64,000 nucleotides of DNA from Astragalus membranaceus (GCA_039519185.1 CM076849.1:75561621-75625620); one strand, 5' to 3'. Shown: positions 1 through 12,132, counted from the stretch's first letter. Numbers and translations are program-made. Notes: generated by a model from the letters alone, not told the origin.

Positions 1-2839
1 AGAGCGGTCCAGGCAAAAATTAGGGCAAAAGAGCAAACACATGAAGATAGATAAATTATTGTCCTAAAGTTAAGTCTTACAGAAATAAGCAATCAGGATT
101 TGAAATTTGGCCATCTCTCCATACCCTCAAGAACCTAAAATCTCAGAAAGCCCATTTCCTACCCCTCTTAAGCCAAAAATTCAAAATCACAAAAATACCC
201 TTTGTTACCCATCTTAAGCCAAGAAAAGCCCAAGATATCCCCATCACTCTGGACAAGGGTTAATTCCACATCAAAGATGGTATATCATTCTCACCCAAGT
301 CAAAAGGAAAGGAAATCCACAAAAGGAGGGGAATAACAAAGTTTCAAAAAGGAGAATCCCAAAACAAAGAAAGGAAGACAAAGGGAGTATAAATTAAGAG
401 TCAATACATTTTGTCATGAAGCATAAGAGCTCCCCTTCAAAGAGGCCCTCAGATTCAATGGGTTCAATCACTTCCCCTTCCAAAAAGGCCCTCAATTCAT
501 TGGGTTCAATCATTCCTCCTTTCAAAAAAGCCCTCAATTCATTGGGTTTAGCCATCTCTTCTTTCTTAAAACCTTCAAACACCTCATCAAACTTAATAAC
601 CATCTCCTTCACAAATCATTGACCATCGGCCAACACCGAATAAGACCCATCCTCCCCATCAACCCCAAACACTTCATTAAGCTCAATCATCCCCTTCTCC
701 ACATCACAACCCTAAAAAGTCCATTCCGATCAATGACTAATTGCCTTCGTTTTCTCAAGTTTTAATTTTAGGACAAATAAGTTTATCTATTTGCGACGTG
801 TTTCCTCAAAAGAAAAAAACAAACAAGCAGAAAGAAGAAAGCTGCTCAAAAAGAAAAAACAAACAATCAAAAAAAGAAAGTTGGTAAAAAAGAAGAAGGA
901 CTTGCACTCCAAGATGCATTCGTGTTGCATTAAAACAAGGTCTAGTGGTCACCAAGTGGAGCCTCTCCTCATACTAAAAAGTCAAAACTTTCATTGCATT
1001 TGAGTTGTTGTTAAAGAAAACCAAAAGTGTGTACTAGGGGGCATTCCCTTCACCCCTCGCTCCACTCAACTTTGGGGAGGTTTGTTCATTGCCCATCCCA
1101 TTCATATATTACCCTCAGTTCATAACCATCACCATAACTCTGTCGCCTTTCACAACCTCACTCAAAGAAACCATTTGAAATGTCATTCGAAAGTGGGGCA
1201 AGTGCGTTCCCATTCCTTCACCTCATTCATTCCTATAAAACCTCACCGGGGCAATCTCTCAACTCACTATCCTAAACAAGGCCTTGTCATCCTAATTGGG
1301 GCAGCTTTGTCCTTGTTATGACTGGGGCAACATCAAACTTTATGGGTTGAGACAAAATCTCTTTTGCTCCATTTTTCATTCCCAATTCATCATCTTCTAC
1401 ACCCCTAGTTGTTGTCACCACCAGACAGGGGCAAACTATTCACTCATCAAAGACCTGAATTGGGGCAATCTTGTATCCCTTGATCCCTCATGAGCTTCGG
1501 CAATAGCCATGTCGGTCATTCCTTCACTTGCCATAAATGTCCATGTCCTAAACCAATTCCAAGTTAACTGGCTCATTCATTCACATTTGCACTCCTATGC
1601 ATGCTTACTAGACAATGCTTCAAAAAGAGAGAACACAAGGTGTTTACGTGATATCTAAAATTCAGAAAGAGAAAACAAGTGAGGATTGTTTGTAAATAAA
1701 AACCTTGAGAACACCGGAGTTTGAATTAAGTTCAATTTTTTCAACAGAATGGTCAATAATCATCTCAATTCCTTGCATCCAAAGTCTCGCATCTCATCAT
1801 CACAAAAATGTTTACCTCATGCATCTAGGCATTCCAATCTATTCATTATAGCATATGCATCAAAGCATTACATTTGCATCTTCACATTTTGTGCATTCAT
1901 CACATAGCAAAAAGAAAAAACGTTCCACGTCAGTTGCACCGTATTAATACTTGCATTTCATAGAGGAAAATAGTAAAGAAGAAAAAGCAGAAATCTTTTC
2001 ATTGCATTGGCATCATATTAATGTCCGCACTTCATAAAAAGGAAAAGAACAAAATCATTGCATGTCATTCATCACTAGAGCATTACATTTTGCATCAGAT
2101 ATTTCATAGAGAAAGCAAAGAAAGCAAAAAGAAAACAAAGAAAAGAAACCACAAAAGCAACACAAAAGCATTCCATGTCATTCACCATTCCACAAGATGC
2201 TAATCATTGCATGCGCCATTGCATCATCAAAATTCTTCAGACCATTAGATCAATACAGACATATGTTGACCCATAAACCAGACCTTTGTGTCCATAATTC
2301 AAAGCTACTCCCTTGATCCCAGGCGATCCTCATTTCATGTCTTCTCATTCATTTCTTTTTCATTAGCACATCCAGTGTTGACTCCCACTTGCAAACTCCA
2401 AACAAGCAACAAAAAGAACATAAACATTCCTTGTCATCCAGAATTCCATATCATTCATCATTTCACAAGCATTCCTTTGTCATTCAATCATCAAACATTA
2501 AAGCGGTGCATTTGCATCATACTAACGTCAGCATTTCCATAAAAGAAAAAGAACAAAAATCATTGCATCAAACATCAGAGCATTGCATCATATTAATGTT
2601 TGCATTTCATAGAAGAAGCAAAAAGAAACAAACGGAAGTTAGAACAGGAGCATTCCATTCATCAAAGCATCAATCACCGCATACACTTGCATTCAAACAT
2701 CAGAGCATTATGTTGATATTTGCATTTCATAAACTACAAAGAAGAAGCAGATACAAAAGAACAAAAGCATTCCATAATATTCAAGACATCAATCATGGCA
2801 TACGTCTGCATTACATGTGTCATTCATTGCATTGCTAAG
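1..2839 (+). mobile_element. Ogre-L internal region, part 1 (non-coding)
   Basis: This is the internal part of an Ogre-like LTR element whose 3' LTR begins at 11264. It aligns from its first base with 57607-~59950, inside Ogre-R, with small indels. I see no gag, protease or polymerase; the short open frames are chance. The sequence is A-rich and carries many GCATT and CATCA words and, at 1195-1470, six GGGGCA words about 25-100 nt apart that resemble the polypurine tract at 11251-11263. The 5' part of this element lies outside the window. The stretch ends at the CTAAG target duplication (2835-2839) of the Athila-1 insertion. Confidence 0.75.
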
Positions 2840-3894
2840 TGATCAGTGCATTTTGATGCACATTCTTCCATGTTTATACTTAAGCATTTCTATGTTTTGC
2901 TTTGTTTATTTTTATGTTTTATAATGTTTTTCTAATTTAGTTTATTTTTGGCTTAATTTGATTTCCGTATTTTATTTTCAGCTTTAGCAGCTTTCACGGA
3001 AAAATTCATAACTGGAGCTACGAGTATCGGATCGACGCGTTCTAATATGCGTTGAAAAGCCAAGAGAAAGAGCTGCAACTTTCATGTTGAAGTCAAAAGC
3101 TAATTCGGAGCGCAAGAGTCCCAAATAATTCGCTGAAGTTCCAGACTTAATGAATATTTAGTTTTGGGCCGGACTTTTTATGTTTTTCGACCCTGTTGGG
3201 TTATGACCCGAATTCCTTGTTTTCCATTATACCTAGGCAGCCGTTTACTGTTCACGCAGTTCACTATTCACGAAATTTTTTGGAAGTTCTTGGGTACGAA
3301 TTCTCATGGAGAACTAACCGATCCAGACAATTTGCTGTATTCAGGTTCCGACACCTTGAGATTTTAGTAATTATAATCCAGGTTTTCTATTCCTTTCAAT
3401 ATCAATCTATGTCTCTTGTTTGCTTAATTCGATTTACATAGGTTATATTGGTTTAATTCGATTGATTGTATGATCCTAACTATAGACACGTTATCGTTTG
3501 CTTAATTCGTTATCGTGTTCGTTTAATTCATGTTTGCTTAATTCATGAAACTTAATCCCGTTTGCTTAATTCGGATAATAGGAACATACAACTTATACTA
3601 TCAATTGCGCTTGTCAGTTGATATTATAGTAGAATAGGAATAGGTAATTTGCGGTTGGAATTACGACAATCGATGATAGGCAGGAACCGAATCAGTAAAT
3701 TGATTCTTATACTTATTTGATAATCACTTATTTGCTCTATTTGTTAAATCGAACCTTAAACCAAACACCTCCCTAATTCGATTTCAGTTGGTTAATTATT
3801 ATACAAGAATCCTTGAGAACGATATTCGAGTTGTCGTTATCGTATACTACATTTTTAAAATCACTCGTTTTGATCCGTGCGCGACAGCGGATCA
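2840..3894 (+). repeat. Athila-1 5' LTR
   Basis: 1055 bp, TGATCAGTGC...GCGGATCA. The offset to the 3' LTR is a constant 5062 bp and every stretch compared by eye was identical. A run of TTTGCTTAATTCG-like words lies near 3420-3580. Confidence 0.95.
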
Positions 3895-3897
3895 AAT

Positions 3898-3915
3898 TGG
3901 CGCCGTTGCCGGGGA
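3898..3915 (+). other. Athila-1 primer-binding site (tRNA-Asp type)
   Basis: TGGCGCCGTTGCCGGGGA begins 3 bases after the LTR. It is complementary to the 3' end of plant tRNA-Asp (CCCCGGCAACGGCGCCA), which is usual for Athila elements. Confidence 0.9.
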
Positions 3916-4360
3916 TTCTTGTTGTTATTAACTGATTTTAGAGTCATAGGTTTAGTGCTCTTGCGTTGAGACCCTAGTTTCCTCATTGATTTGGCAATTT
4001 CGCAGTTCAGTGTCAAAAATCTGGTTTTCGGGAAAATTGTGTCCGTTTCGAAATCTGTTTTTTTTGCAACCTGAGCAGAAAAATCGTGCGATCATTAGTC
4101 CCTTAACTCATGGAATGAGTAAGGGGCTACAGCCTCAAATCGCCAAATTCCTTCTCCTTCTATTTTTTATGAATTTTTTACTGTTTTCATAGTTTCGAAA
4201 AATTCCAAAAAAATTCCCAAAATTCTTATTTCACTTAATTAGATTAAATTTGTGTTTTTGTATTTTTCTGAATTTATCTTAATCATATTCCTTCTTTCAT
4301 TTTGTTTCTACCTATTTGCATAATTTATTTGATTCTGATTCTGAACTTACTTTTGATAAC

Positions 4361-7018
4361 ATGGCTGAACAAAGAACACTAAGGCAGCTTGCTGCCCCTG
4401 ATGTGAACTATAATGGTTTATGTATTAATTACCCTCAAGCTGATACACCATTTGAACTGAAATCGGGTTTAATACACTTGTTGCCAAAGTTTAACGGTCT
4501 TGCAGGTGAGGATCCGCATAAGCATTTGAAAGAATTTCAGGTTGTGTGTTCTACACCATTGAGGCCTGAAGGAATCACTGAAGATCACATCAAACTCAGA
4601 GCCTTTCCATTCTCATTGCAAGGTGCAGCAAAGGATTGGATATATTACCTTGAACCAAATTCTATCACAAGCTGGAGTGCTCTGAAAAGAGCGTTCTTAG
4701 AAAGATACTTTCCTGCCTCCAGAGCTGCATCAATCAGAAAACAGATATGTGGTATTATACAGGACGGTGAGTCATTAGCTGAGTACTGGGAGAGATTCAA
4801 GCAATTAGTGTCCAGTTGTCCCCAACACCAGATCACCGAGCAGTTACTTATCCAGTACTTCTATGAAGGTTTGTTACCGATGGATAGAAACATCCTTGAT
4901 GCTGCTAGCGGTGGAGCACTTGTTGATAAAACTCCAGCTGCTGCCAAAGCCTTGATTGAAAACATGTCTCTCAACTCCCAACAGTTCACCACTAGAAACA
5001 GTTCTGTCCAAACCAAAGGTGTGAACGAGATCCAGGGTTCTTCCAACAAAGCTTTAGAAACAAGAGTTGACGAGCTTACTTCTTTAGTGAAGCGGTTGGT
5101 AGCAGATGAGTCAATCACCGAGTTGCCTCAAGCTTATGCAGCAACCCTTTACAACCAAGGAAACAATCAGCAAGGGTTCAACATTCCTGACCTGTCCACT
5201 AACAGATACCATCCCAATTGGAGGAACCATCCAAACCTTCGATATGGGAACCAACAGTCCAGCCAACAACAAAACCCTCCCCTAGTAACCACCCCTGTAC
5301 CTTCCGGACCTTCACTAGAGGAACTTGTCAAGCAAATGGCTGTCAACAATCTCCAGTTCCAACAAAGAACTGATTCTAGCATTCAGACCTTGCAGACACA
5401 GATTGGACAGCTTGCTACTTCAATGAATTCCATGCAGCAAGCCCAAGGGTCGAACCAACTTCCCGCCCAAACAGTTGCGAATCCAAGAGGCCCTAATGTA
5501 AGTGCAATTTCCTTGAGATCCGGAAAAGTAGTGGAACTAGCCAAAAATGAAAAAACTCCTGAGGTAACACCTTCTTCACCTGAACCCTCTTCAGTTTGGG
5601 TAGAAGCTGAAAAAGATAAACTGAAAGAGTATGTACCACCAGTTCCCTTCCCACATAGAGTACTGAAAAATAAAGGGACTGATGAGGGGGACAAGGAGAG
5701 AGAGATTTTGGATGTATTCAGAAAGGTCGCGGTAAGCATTCCGCTTCTTGATGTCATTAAGCAGGTTCCGAAGTACGCAAAGTTCTTGAAAGATTTGTGT
5801 ACACGCAAAAGGAGGTTGAAGGGAAATGAGAGAGTCAACTTGGGAAGAAATGTTTCTGCTTTCATTCAGCCTAAGCTTTCATCTGAAAAAGCCACAGGAG
5901 AGCAAAATGTTTCAGCTCTCACTCAAGTCATGCCACAAAAGTGCAAGGATCCAGGAACTTTTGCTATTCCTTGTACCATCGGGAATAGTAAATTCGAGAA
6001 TTGCATGCTTGATTTAGGAGCGGGCATTAATGTTATGCCTACTTCTGTTTATAATAACCTTAATCTTGGTCCTTTGCAGCATACAGGTTTAATCATTCAG
6101 CTGGCAAACGGAAGCAATATCCGCCCCACCGGAGTAGTGGAAGATGTCCTTGTTCAAATTAATGACTTAATTTTTCCTGCAGATTTTTACATCCTGGACA
6201 TGGAAGGCGAAACTAAGTCAAGCAGGGCTCCCATCATTTTAGGCAGACCGTTCATGAAAACGGCGAAAACCAAAATTGATGTTGATGATGGAACCATGTC
6301 CATGGAATTTGGTGACATTGTCGCGAAATTTAACATTTTCGATGCTATGAAATATCCCTTGGAAGAGCATTCCGTTTTTCATATTGAATTGATCTCTGAG
6401 TTGGTTGATGACACTTGCTCTGAATTGTCTTCACTGGATTTTCCATCCTTATCTGGATTTGATGATATTTATTCATGTGCTGATTGTACTGACACTAACC
6501 TTTGTGTTGTATGCGTTGAGATCGATGCTGCCTTGCAGGGTGACATGTTTCCTACAAGTGAAGTTGTTGTCGATGAAGTTGTTTATGCAGTTGATGCTCT
6601 CGACATCCCGGCTGCCCCGAACACTCCATCCATTGAGCAGCCTCCGTCCTTAGAGCTGAAACTACTCCCGGATAATCTGAAATACGCTTATTTGGGGGGT
6701 TATGAAAAACTACCTGTTATTATTTCTTCTAACCTTGATTTCGACCAGGAAAATAAACTTTTGCAGGTTTTGAAGAAGCACAAAAAGGCAATTGGTTGGA
6801 CACTAGCTGACATCCCAGAGAGATGCAAACATAGAGGAGCTTTCTTTGGAAGCGCTCAACTACACTGCAACTTGATCAGGGAGTTCTTCTTTCCTTCTCT
6901 CTACTTTAATAGTTATGCCCCTTTCATTGAGGACAATGCTTGTTTCAAGTGTGGGGGAGGGAATCATTGGTTTTCTTTGCTTTTGTTCGTTGTTTTGTTT
7001 TGTTTTCAGTTATTATAA
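4361..7018 (+). CDS. Athila-type gag-protease polyprotein, truncated before RT
   Basis: Makes the capsid and protease of Athila-1; acts in virus-like particles. The first ATG is at 4361 (protein starts MAEQRTLRQLAAPD, 885 residues); a reading upstream to 4316 would need a TTG start. The gag core (residues ~35-220) has FELKSGLIHLLPKF, LAGEDPHKHLKEF, FPFSLQGAAKDW and LLIQYFYEGLLPMDR, all typical of Athila. A Gln-rich linker follows. The aspartic protease has its catalytic Asp near residue 551 in DLGAG (usual form DLGAS) and the later ILGRPF motif. RT begins (LKLLPDNLKYAYLGG...KKAIGWTLADI) and breaks off near 6825; the last ~60 residues read into 3' non-coding sequence. The frame has no internal stop, as expected for a young copy. 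Confidence 0.9.
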   Translation: MAEQRTLRQLAAPDVNYNGLCINYPQADTPFELKSGLIHLLPKFNGLAGEDPHKHLKEFQVVCSTPLRPEGITEDHIKLRAFPFSLQGAAKDWIYYLEPNSITSWSALKRAFLERYFPASRAASIRKQICGIIQDGESLAEYWERFKQLVSSCPQHQITEQLLIQYFYEGLLPMDRNILDAASGGALVDKTPAAAKALIENMSLNSQQFTTRNSSVQTKGVNEIQGSSNKALETRVDELTSLVKRLVADESITELPQAYAATLYNQGNNQQGFNIPDLSTNRYHPNWRNHPNLRYGNQQSSQQQNPPLVTTPVPSGPSLEELVKQMAVNNLQFQQRTDSSIQTLQTQIGQLATSMNSMQQAQGSNQLPAQTVANPRGPNVSAISLRSGKVVELAKNEKTPEVTPSSPEPSSVWVEAEKDKLKEYVPPVPFPHRVLKNKGTDEGDKEREILDVFRKVAVSIPLLDVIKQVPKYAKFLKDLCTRKRRLKGNERVNLGRNVSAFIQPKLSSEKATGEQNVSALTQVMPQKCKDPGTFAIPCTIGNSKFENCMLDLGAGINVMPTSVYNNLNLGPLQHTGLIIQLANGSNIRPTGVVEDVLVQINDLIFPADFYILDMEGETKSSRAPIILGRPFMKTAKTKIDVDDGTMSMEFGDIVAKFNIFDAMKYPLEEHSVFHIELISELVDDTCSELSSLDFPSLSGFDDIYSCADCTDTNLCVVCVEIDAALQGDMFPTSEVVVDEVVYAVDALDIPAAPNTPSIEQPPSLELKLLPDNLKYAYLGGYEKLPVIISSNLDFDQENKLLQVLKKHKKAIGWTLADIPERCKHRGAFFGSAQLHCNLIREFFFPSLYFNSYAPFIEDNACFKCGGGNHWFSLLLFVVLFCFQLL

Positions 7019-7901
7019 AAAAAAAAATGCATCTTTTTGAAAGTTTTGGGTTATAGATTAATCTGAGTTTTGGGTTGTGGAGACTTGGGAAAAGTTCACA
7101 AGATCGGTATCGTCTTAACACCGTGAGTCTCTTGCATATGGAAATTAATTTGAATCCTTATTATGACATAGCCTTGAATTCTCATTCTCTGACAGCTCTT
7201 GAGTAGTTTATCTTTGCAGTCAGCACCATCTCGCACACGCTCTACGTAAGGAAGCCGATGAAAATAAGTGAGTGATCCAAGTTCCAAAAAAAAAATAAAA
7301 AATAAAAAATAAAAAAAATAGGGAATGCTCCTTCTAAGTTTGGTGACCCTCACCCGGTCACTTAACCCAACGGTCGTAGAACCTACAAAAAAAAAAAAGA
7401 AAAAAAAAAGAAAAGAAAAACCCATTGTTAGTTGGTTCAGAGGCTTCTGGTGCTGAACTTGGTAGGGTGGATTACGGTCCAATCCCCCGCAACTACAATT
7501 GGGTAAACAGGGGGTTATGCCATTTAATTCCAGAACCCCATGCAAAAAGGATCAGAGTCACTAACCGGCGATAGCCTTACTATGGGTGTGTGGAGATAAC
7601 GGGCTTAATGTGATTGCGCCAGAATGAAAAAGAAAAAAAAAAGGAGGATTGGTAAGTTAGGCTTAGGCATAATAGCATGATTCGGATTGGGTTGTGTATT
7701 CAGGAGGTTTACGATTGCACAATTGTGGATTAGTGTTCTTACGATGCCCTTAGTGTGCCAGATTAGTACCTATCAACACAATCTTAACCGAAGAAAAGTT
7801 TATGGCCTGGGATGAGTAACTGATGATGCTTGTGTGTTTGCTGAGTTTTTATTTTTATTTTTATTTTGCTCGGAGTGCAAAAGTTCAAGTGTGGGGGAAT
7901 T
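7019..7901 (+). other. Athila-1 3' non-coding region with polypurine tract
   Basis: No gene. A-rich runs lie at 7287-7319 and 7386-7420. The polypurine tract GTGGGGGAATT (7891-7901) touches the 3' LTR. Just upstream, TTTTGC (7864-7869) and GCAAAA (7877-7882) can form a hairpin. A second tract of the same kind, GTGGGGGAGGG, is at 6951-6961, also preceded by a hairpin (CATTG-AGGA-CAATG, 6925-6938). Confidence 0.75.
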
Positions 7902-8956
7902 TGATCAGTGCATTTTGATGCACATTCTTCCATGTTTATACTTAAGCATTTCTATGTTTTGCTTTGTTTATTTTTATGTTTTATAATGTTTTTCTAATTT
8001 AGTTTATTTTTGGCTTAATTTGATTTCCGTATTTTATTTTCAGCTTTAGCAGCTTTCACGGAAAAATTCATAACTGGAGCTACGAGTATCGGATCGACGC
8101 GTTCTAATATGCGTTGAAAAGCCAAGAGAAAGAGCTGCAACTTTCATGTTGAAGTCAAAAGCTAATTCGGAGCGCAAGAGTCCCAAATAATTCGCTGAAG
8201 TTCCAGACTTAATGAATATTTAGTTTTGGGCCGGACTTTTTATGTTTTTCGACCCTGTTGGGTTATGACCCGAATTCCTTGTTTTCCATTATACCTAGGC
8301 AGCCGTTTACTGTTCACGCAGTTCACTATTCACGAAATTTTTTGGAAGTTCTTGGGTACGAATTCTCATGGAGAACTAACCGATCCAGACAATTTGCTGT
8401 ATTCAGGTTCCGACACCTTGAGATTTTAGTAATTATAATCCAGGTTTTCTATTCCTTTCAATATCAATCTATGTCTCTTGTTTGCTTAATTCGATTTACA
8501 TAGGTTATATTGGTTTAATTCGATTGATTGTATGATCCTAACTATAGACACGTTATCGTTTGCTTAATTCGTTATCGTGTTCGTTTAATTCATGTTTGCT
8601 TAATTCATGAAACTTAATCCCGTTTGCTTAATTCGGATAATAGGAACATACAACTTATACTATCAATTGCGCTTGTCAGTTGATATTATAGTAGAATAGG
8701 AATAGGTAATTTGCGGTTGGAATTACGACAATCGATGATAGGCAGGAACCGAATCAGTAAATTGATTCTTATACTTATTTGATAATCACTTATTTGCTCT
8801 ATTTGTTAAATCGAACCTTAAACCAAACACCTCCCTAATTCGATTTCAGTTGGTTAATTATTATACAAGAATCCTTGAGAACGATATTCGAGTTGTCGTT
8901 ATCGTATACTACATTTTTAAAATCACTCGTTTTGATCCGTGCGCGACAGCGGATCA
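7902..8956 (+). repeat. Athila-1 3' LTR
   Basis: 1055 bp, same length and ends as the 5' LTR, followed by the CTAAG duplication. Confidence 0.95.
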
Positions 8957-9594
8957 CTAAGCAAAATGCGGATGAACACAAGATGTTAATCCTCATGCCT
9001 AGTTCTAAGAATCAACACTTCAAGTGTCAATCTTCAATCTAATTCTCAAGTCAGTCATCCTGGACTTGTCAGTCTCAAAATCTCATTCCCAGACACTCCT
9101 TCAGTTCGGAGTTCAAATCTCATTGACCAAAGTGATTCAACATGCTTTGGTGTTTTGATTGTTAAGATGGCTTGCTTGTCTAGGGTTTGCCAATGATCAT
9201 GCTTGAGGCTACTCTTTTGAATTCATTTGTGCCCATCACTTCCTTGTCTACTCTCATGTGGAATCATTAATACTTAGATAAGCTCAGTCCTTACATTGCA
9301 TCTTCCACTAGATGTGCATTTAGATTCCCTTGCGTTTTGCAGAAATATTTGAGTATGGTTCTCGCCTAGCATCTTCCACTAGATGTGCATTTAGGTTCAA
9401 TCTTGCCTACTCTTAAATTTTTGCTTAATGCCCAATTCAAGTTCCTTCTTTGCCTATTTATGTATTATGGTCCAACATGTGTAGTCTAGGCCAATACTTG
9501 CTCAAGAATTCAAATGAGATTGTTGCTTGCCTAAGGATTCGATTTGCATTCATTGCTTTCTTCTCTAAAAAGTTTAGCATGGAAATGGTGACTA

Positions 9595-9732
9595 GTGACA
9601 ATCACCCATAACCTTTGTTAGTTTGGTTGTCCTAAGAGCCTAAATTTCAAAAAAAAAAAAAAAGAGAGATGTTTTCATATGCATAAGCTACTAGTGATAA
9701 TCACCCATAACCTTTGTTAGTTTGATTATCAT
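9595..9732 (+). other. Family-A hairpins, copies 1 and 2
   Basis: Copy 1 (9597-9631): outer stem GACAATCA/TGGTTGTC, inner stem TAAC-CTTT-GTTA. Copy 2 (9694-9732): outer stem GTGATAATCA/TGATTATCAT, same inner stem. The bases between the stems (CCCA and GTTT) are identical, while the outer stems differ and still pair. See the copies at 13692-14411 and 54333-54563. Confidence 0.65.
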
Positions 9733-10929
9733 GAACGCTTTCAATTTCAAAAGATATTTTCTTAAACATCAAAAGCCATAGCAAACGCCAAGTGTTCATT
9801 TACTGCTTTCTTTCTAGCAAACCAAGCATTCATCATCATTGCATCAGACATCAAATCAAGTCTCAAAATTCAAAATCATTTTCAATAAATAGGAGACTAA
9901 TTCGAATGTACATTCGAAATAGTCATCACGATAGGACACTTGAATTGATCACTCAAGAATCCTAAGGTCCCTATGCAAAAAAAGAAAACAAACAAAAATA
10001 TTCAGTGTCGTCTACATCATAGTAATGTTTGCATTCCATAAAACAAAAAGAACTAAAAATTCATCATCCCATCAAACATCAAAGCAATACAGTTGCATCA
10101 CATCAATGCTTGCATCTCATAGAAGAAAAGAAAGCTAAAACATCCCATGTCATTCATCATTTCATGTTATTCATCATTTTATAGCAATATTCCCATTTCA
10201 TAGAAAAAAGGCAAAGAAGAAAAAGTTTTCCATTGCATGTCATCTGCCATTTCATCAAAACACAAGAGCATTACATATCATCAAACACCAAAATTTTGCA
10301 TTCGCATACCTGCACTTCATAAAAAGAGCAAAACAGAAAAGAGAAATTCAGATGTTTGCATTACATTCATCATAAGAAAAAGAAAATGGCAATCATGGCA
10401 TTTGCATTGCATGCATTGGTTCATTTTTCAGCCGCGGACAAGTGAGAGAGGATAAACACCGCAGTGTTAATGCTCGCATTCAGATTCCAGAAAATGCTCC
10501 CCAAGTTGGGAGTTCAGAAAAAAAGAAAAAAAGAAAAGAGAGAAACAAAAAAAAAGAAAGAAAAGAAAAAGAAAAGAGAGAAACAGAAAAGAAAAGAAGG
10601 AAAGAAAAGAAAAGAGAGCGCTCAGGCGCGCATTGCGGATTGGAGCCCAGAGAGATCATCGCTCCCTTCTGCCCAGGTCTCACATCGTGTACGAGCAACG
10701 CGATGGACCGCAGCCTCATGTGAGGTTCAACGGAATAGTTGTATCAGCCTAAGATACAGTGGACGCCGTGCATTGATCTGTACATCAGTTTCGGAGCTGA
10801 TAACGATCCCCCCGGTCGCTCGAAAAGGCCAACAGGAAGAGCGTGCTCCTCAAAGCCACGTGCAAACTCGGATTCGTCAAGAGTTCGTTTAAGGATTACA
10901 GGTTTTAGGCAGCCTGGGCAATTTACCGC

Positions 10930-11065
10930 TTTCTGCACGCCAAGTGCCCATTTTACTTTTCTGTCTGCACGCAAGTGCCCATTTTACTTTTCTGTCTGCA
11001 CGCAAGTGCCCATTTTACCTTTTCTGTCTGCACGCAAGTGCCCAGTTTACCTTTTCTGCCTGCAT
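10930..11065 (+). repeat. Short tandem repeat, ~31-bp unit
   Basis: Four to five copies of a unit containing CTGCACGCAAGTGCCCATTT. Ogre-R has a related array at 61050-61117, cut by Athila-2. Confidence 0.8.
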
Positions 11066-11250
11066 GTCAGTGTTCATTTACTGTTTCCTCATCGACACTC
11101 CAAGTGTCGATTCAAAAAAAGAGGAGAAAAAGAAAAAGAAAATTCGGGTTTCTCCAAGTAGACAAAATTGGTATAATTTCTGAATTCTTTATTTCGATTT
11201 TGCCTCGAAATATGTCTCGCGCAATTCATATTTCTTGTCAAAATCCAAAT

Positions 11251-11263
11251 AAAGAGGGGCAGC
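11251..11263 (+). other. Ogre-L polypurine tract
   Basis: AAAGAGGGGCAGC lies directly before the LTR start TGTAATACCCC, which fixes element polarity (plus) and marks the following LTR as the 3' one. Confidence 0.85.
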
Positions 11264-11944
11264 TGTAATACCCCAATTTTGTCCGCCTAATTGAAAATCC
11301 CAAAAATCTTATCGCTTTGCATCTTGTTCTAAATGCGGGTGTATTTGGCACTCTCGTGCAACGGTTTTGTTTGGCGCTCGTTGTTTTCAAAAAAGAGTCC
11401 CAAAAAAAAATAAAGTAAAAAATATAATAAATAACGCGAGCGCGTTTCGTTTCGAGTCGTGCGAGTGATTGCGTCGGTTCGTGTTATTTTTACCGCTTTT
11501 ATTATCATAAAAAAATATATACAGTAATAGTAAAATAAAATCAATTTTGATAAAAAAAAAAGTCAATCAGCTGTCCTTTTATTTAATTTTGTTGCATATG
11601 TAGATAAAGAAAAAATTAAATTAAAAAAAAGGAAAAAACAGAATAGTACAAAAAGGATCAAGGGCTGAAGTCAACTCTCTTTACAAAAAAAATTGAAAAA
11701 CAGCACAAAAATAGTAAAGAGCAGGGCGCAGCCTGCTGGGGTTGCAACAAGAATACAATTCGTCTTCGATCTCTCTTCGCAACGCAATAAAGACCTTCTC
11801 CTTGCCTTTTGGCTTTTCACTTTTTGGACAAAAACAGGTTGCTGCCCCTGCTGCCATCCTTGCTGCTCCACTGCTCCAACAGCTTTGTCTCCAAAGGGAT
11901 TTGCTCCCCTGCTTCATACCACACCTACACCATAACTTCCTGCC

Positions 11945-12132
11945 TATAAATACAATGAACAGAAATCAGTTTAGGAAGAGGCAAAAACAGTAACAGATAC
12001 ACACAAAATAGAGATAAATCAGGAGAGCAAGAATAGAAGGGAGGAACAGGAAGGCTCTCAAGTTCAAAAGAGAAAGAAGCAGTTTAAGAGGAAGTAGCAG
12101 AAAAGAAAACAAACAGCAGTAGGATAAGAGGT
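11945..12132 (+). promoter_or_regulatory. Ogre-L LTR core promoter and leader with splice donor
   Basis: TATA box TATAAATA at 11945-11952; an A-rich leader follows and ends in GATAAGAG|GTTGGT, with GT at 12131. The same layout (TATA box, ~180-220 nt leader, AG|GTTNGT) is in the other two Ogre-like LTRs at 32241-32463 and 52782-52987. That makes a leader exon plausible; no transcript data are available. Confidence 0.5.

Larger units (their letters stand above)
2840..8956 (+). mobile_element. Athila-1, complete but non-autonomous Ty3/gypsy element
   Basis: A complete 6117-bp LTR element. Both LTRs are 1055 bp, start TGATCAGTGC and end GCGGATCA, and are flanked by the 5-bp direct repeat CTAAG (2835-2839 and 8957-8961). 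A tRNA-Asp-type primer site follows the 5' LTR, and a polypurine tract precedes the 3' LTR. One open frame encodes gag and protease and runs into the first residues of the RT region, then stops; RT, RNase H and integrase are missing. No difference between the LTRs was seen in the segments compared, so the insertion is recent and must have used enzymes supplied by another element. Confidence 0.95.
8962..11250 (+). mobile_element. Ogre-L internal region, part 2 (non-coding)
   Basis: Continues the element split by Athila-1. From ~10077 it aligns with 59950-61117 of Ogre-R; the stretch 8962-~10070 has no counterpart there, so Ogre-R carries a ~1.2-kb deletion or Ogre-L an insertion. No coding capacity seen. 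Notable are two family-A hairpins (9595-9732), a purine-rich AAGAAA tract at 10520-10620, and a GC-richer block at 10620-10920 whose open frames differ between the two copies. CATCTTCCACTAGATGTGCA is present twice (near 9299 and 9370). Confidence 0.75.

Noticed and set aside
4316..4360. Upstream extension of the Athila-1 gag frame to 4316
   Set aside because: It needs a TTG start; the ATG at 4361 begins the sequence typical of the family.
7096..7545. 149-codon minus-strand frame in the Athila-1 3' region
   Set aside because: Phe-rich translation of A-rich runs on the other strand; no family resemblance.
10442..10892. Lys/Arg/Glu-rich frames of 93-142 codons
   Set aside because: They come from AAGAAA runs; the matching place in Ogre-R does not keep the frame.
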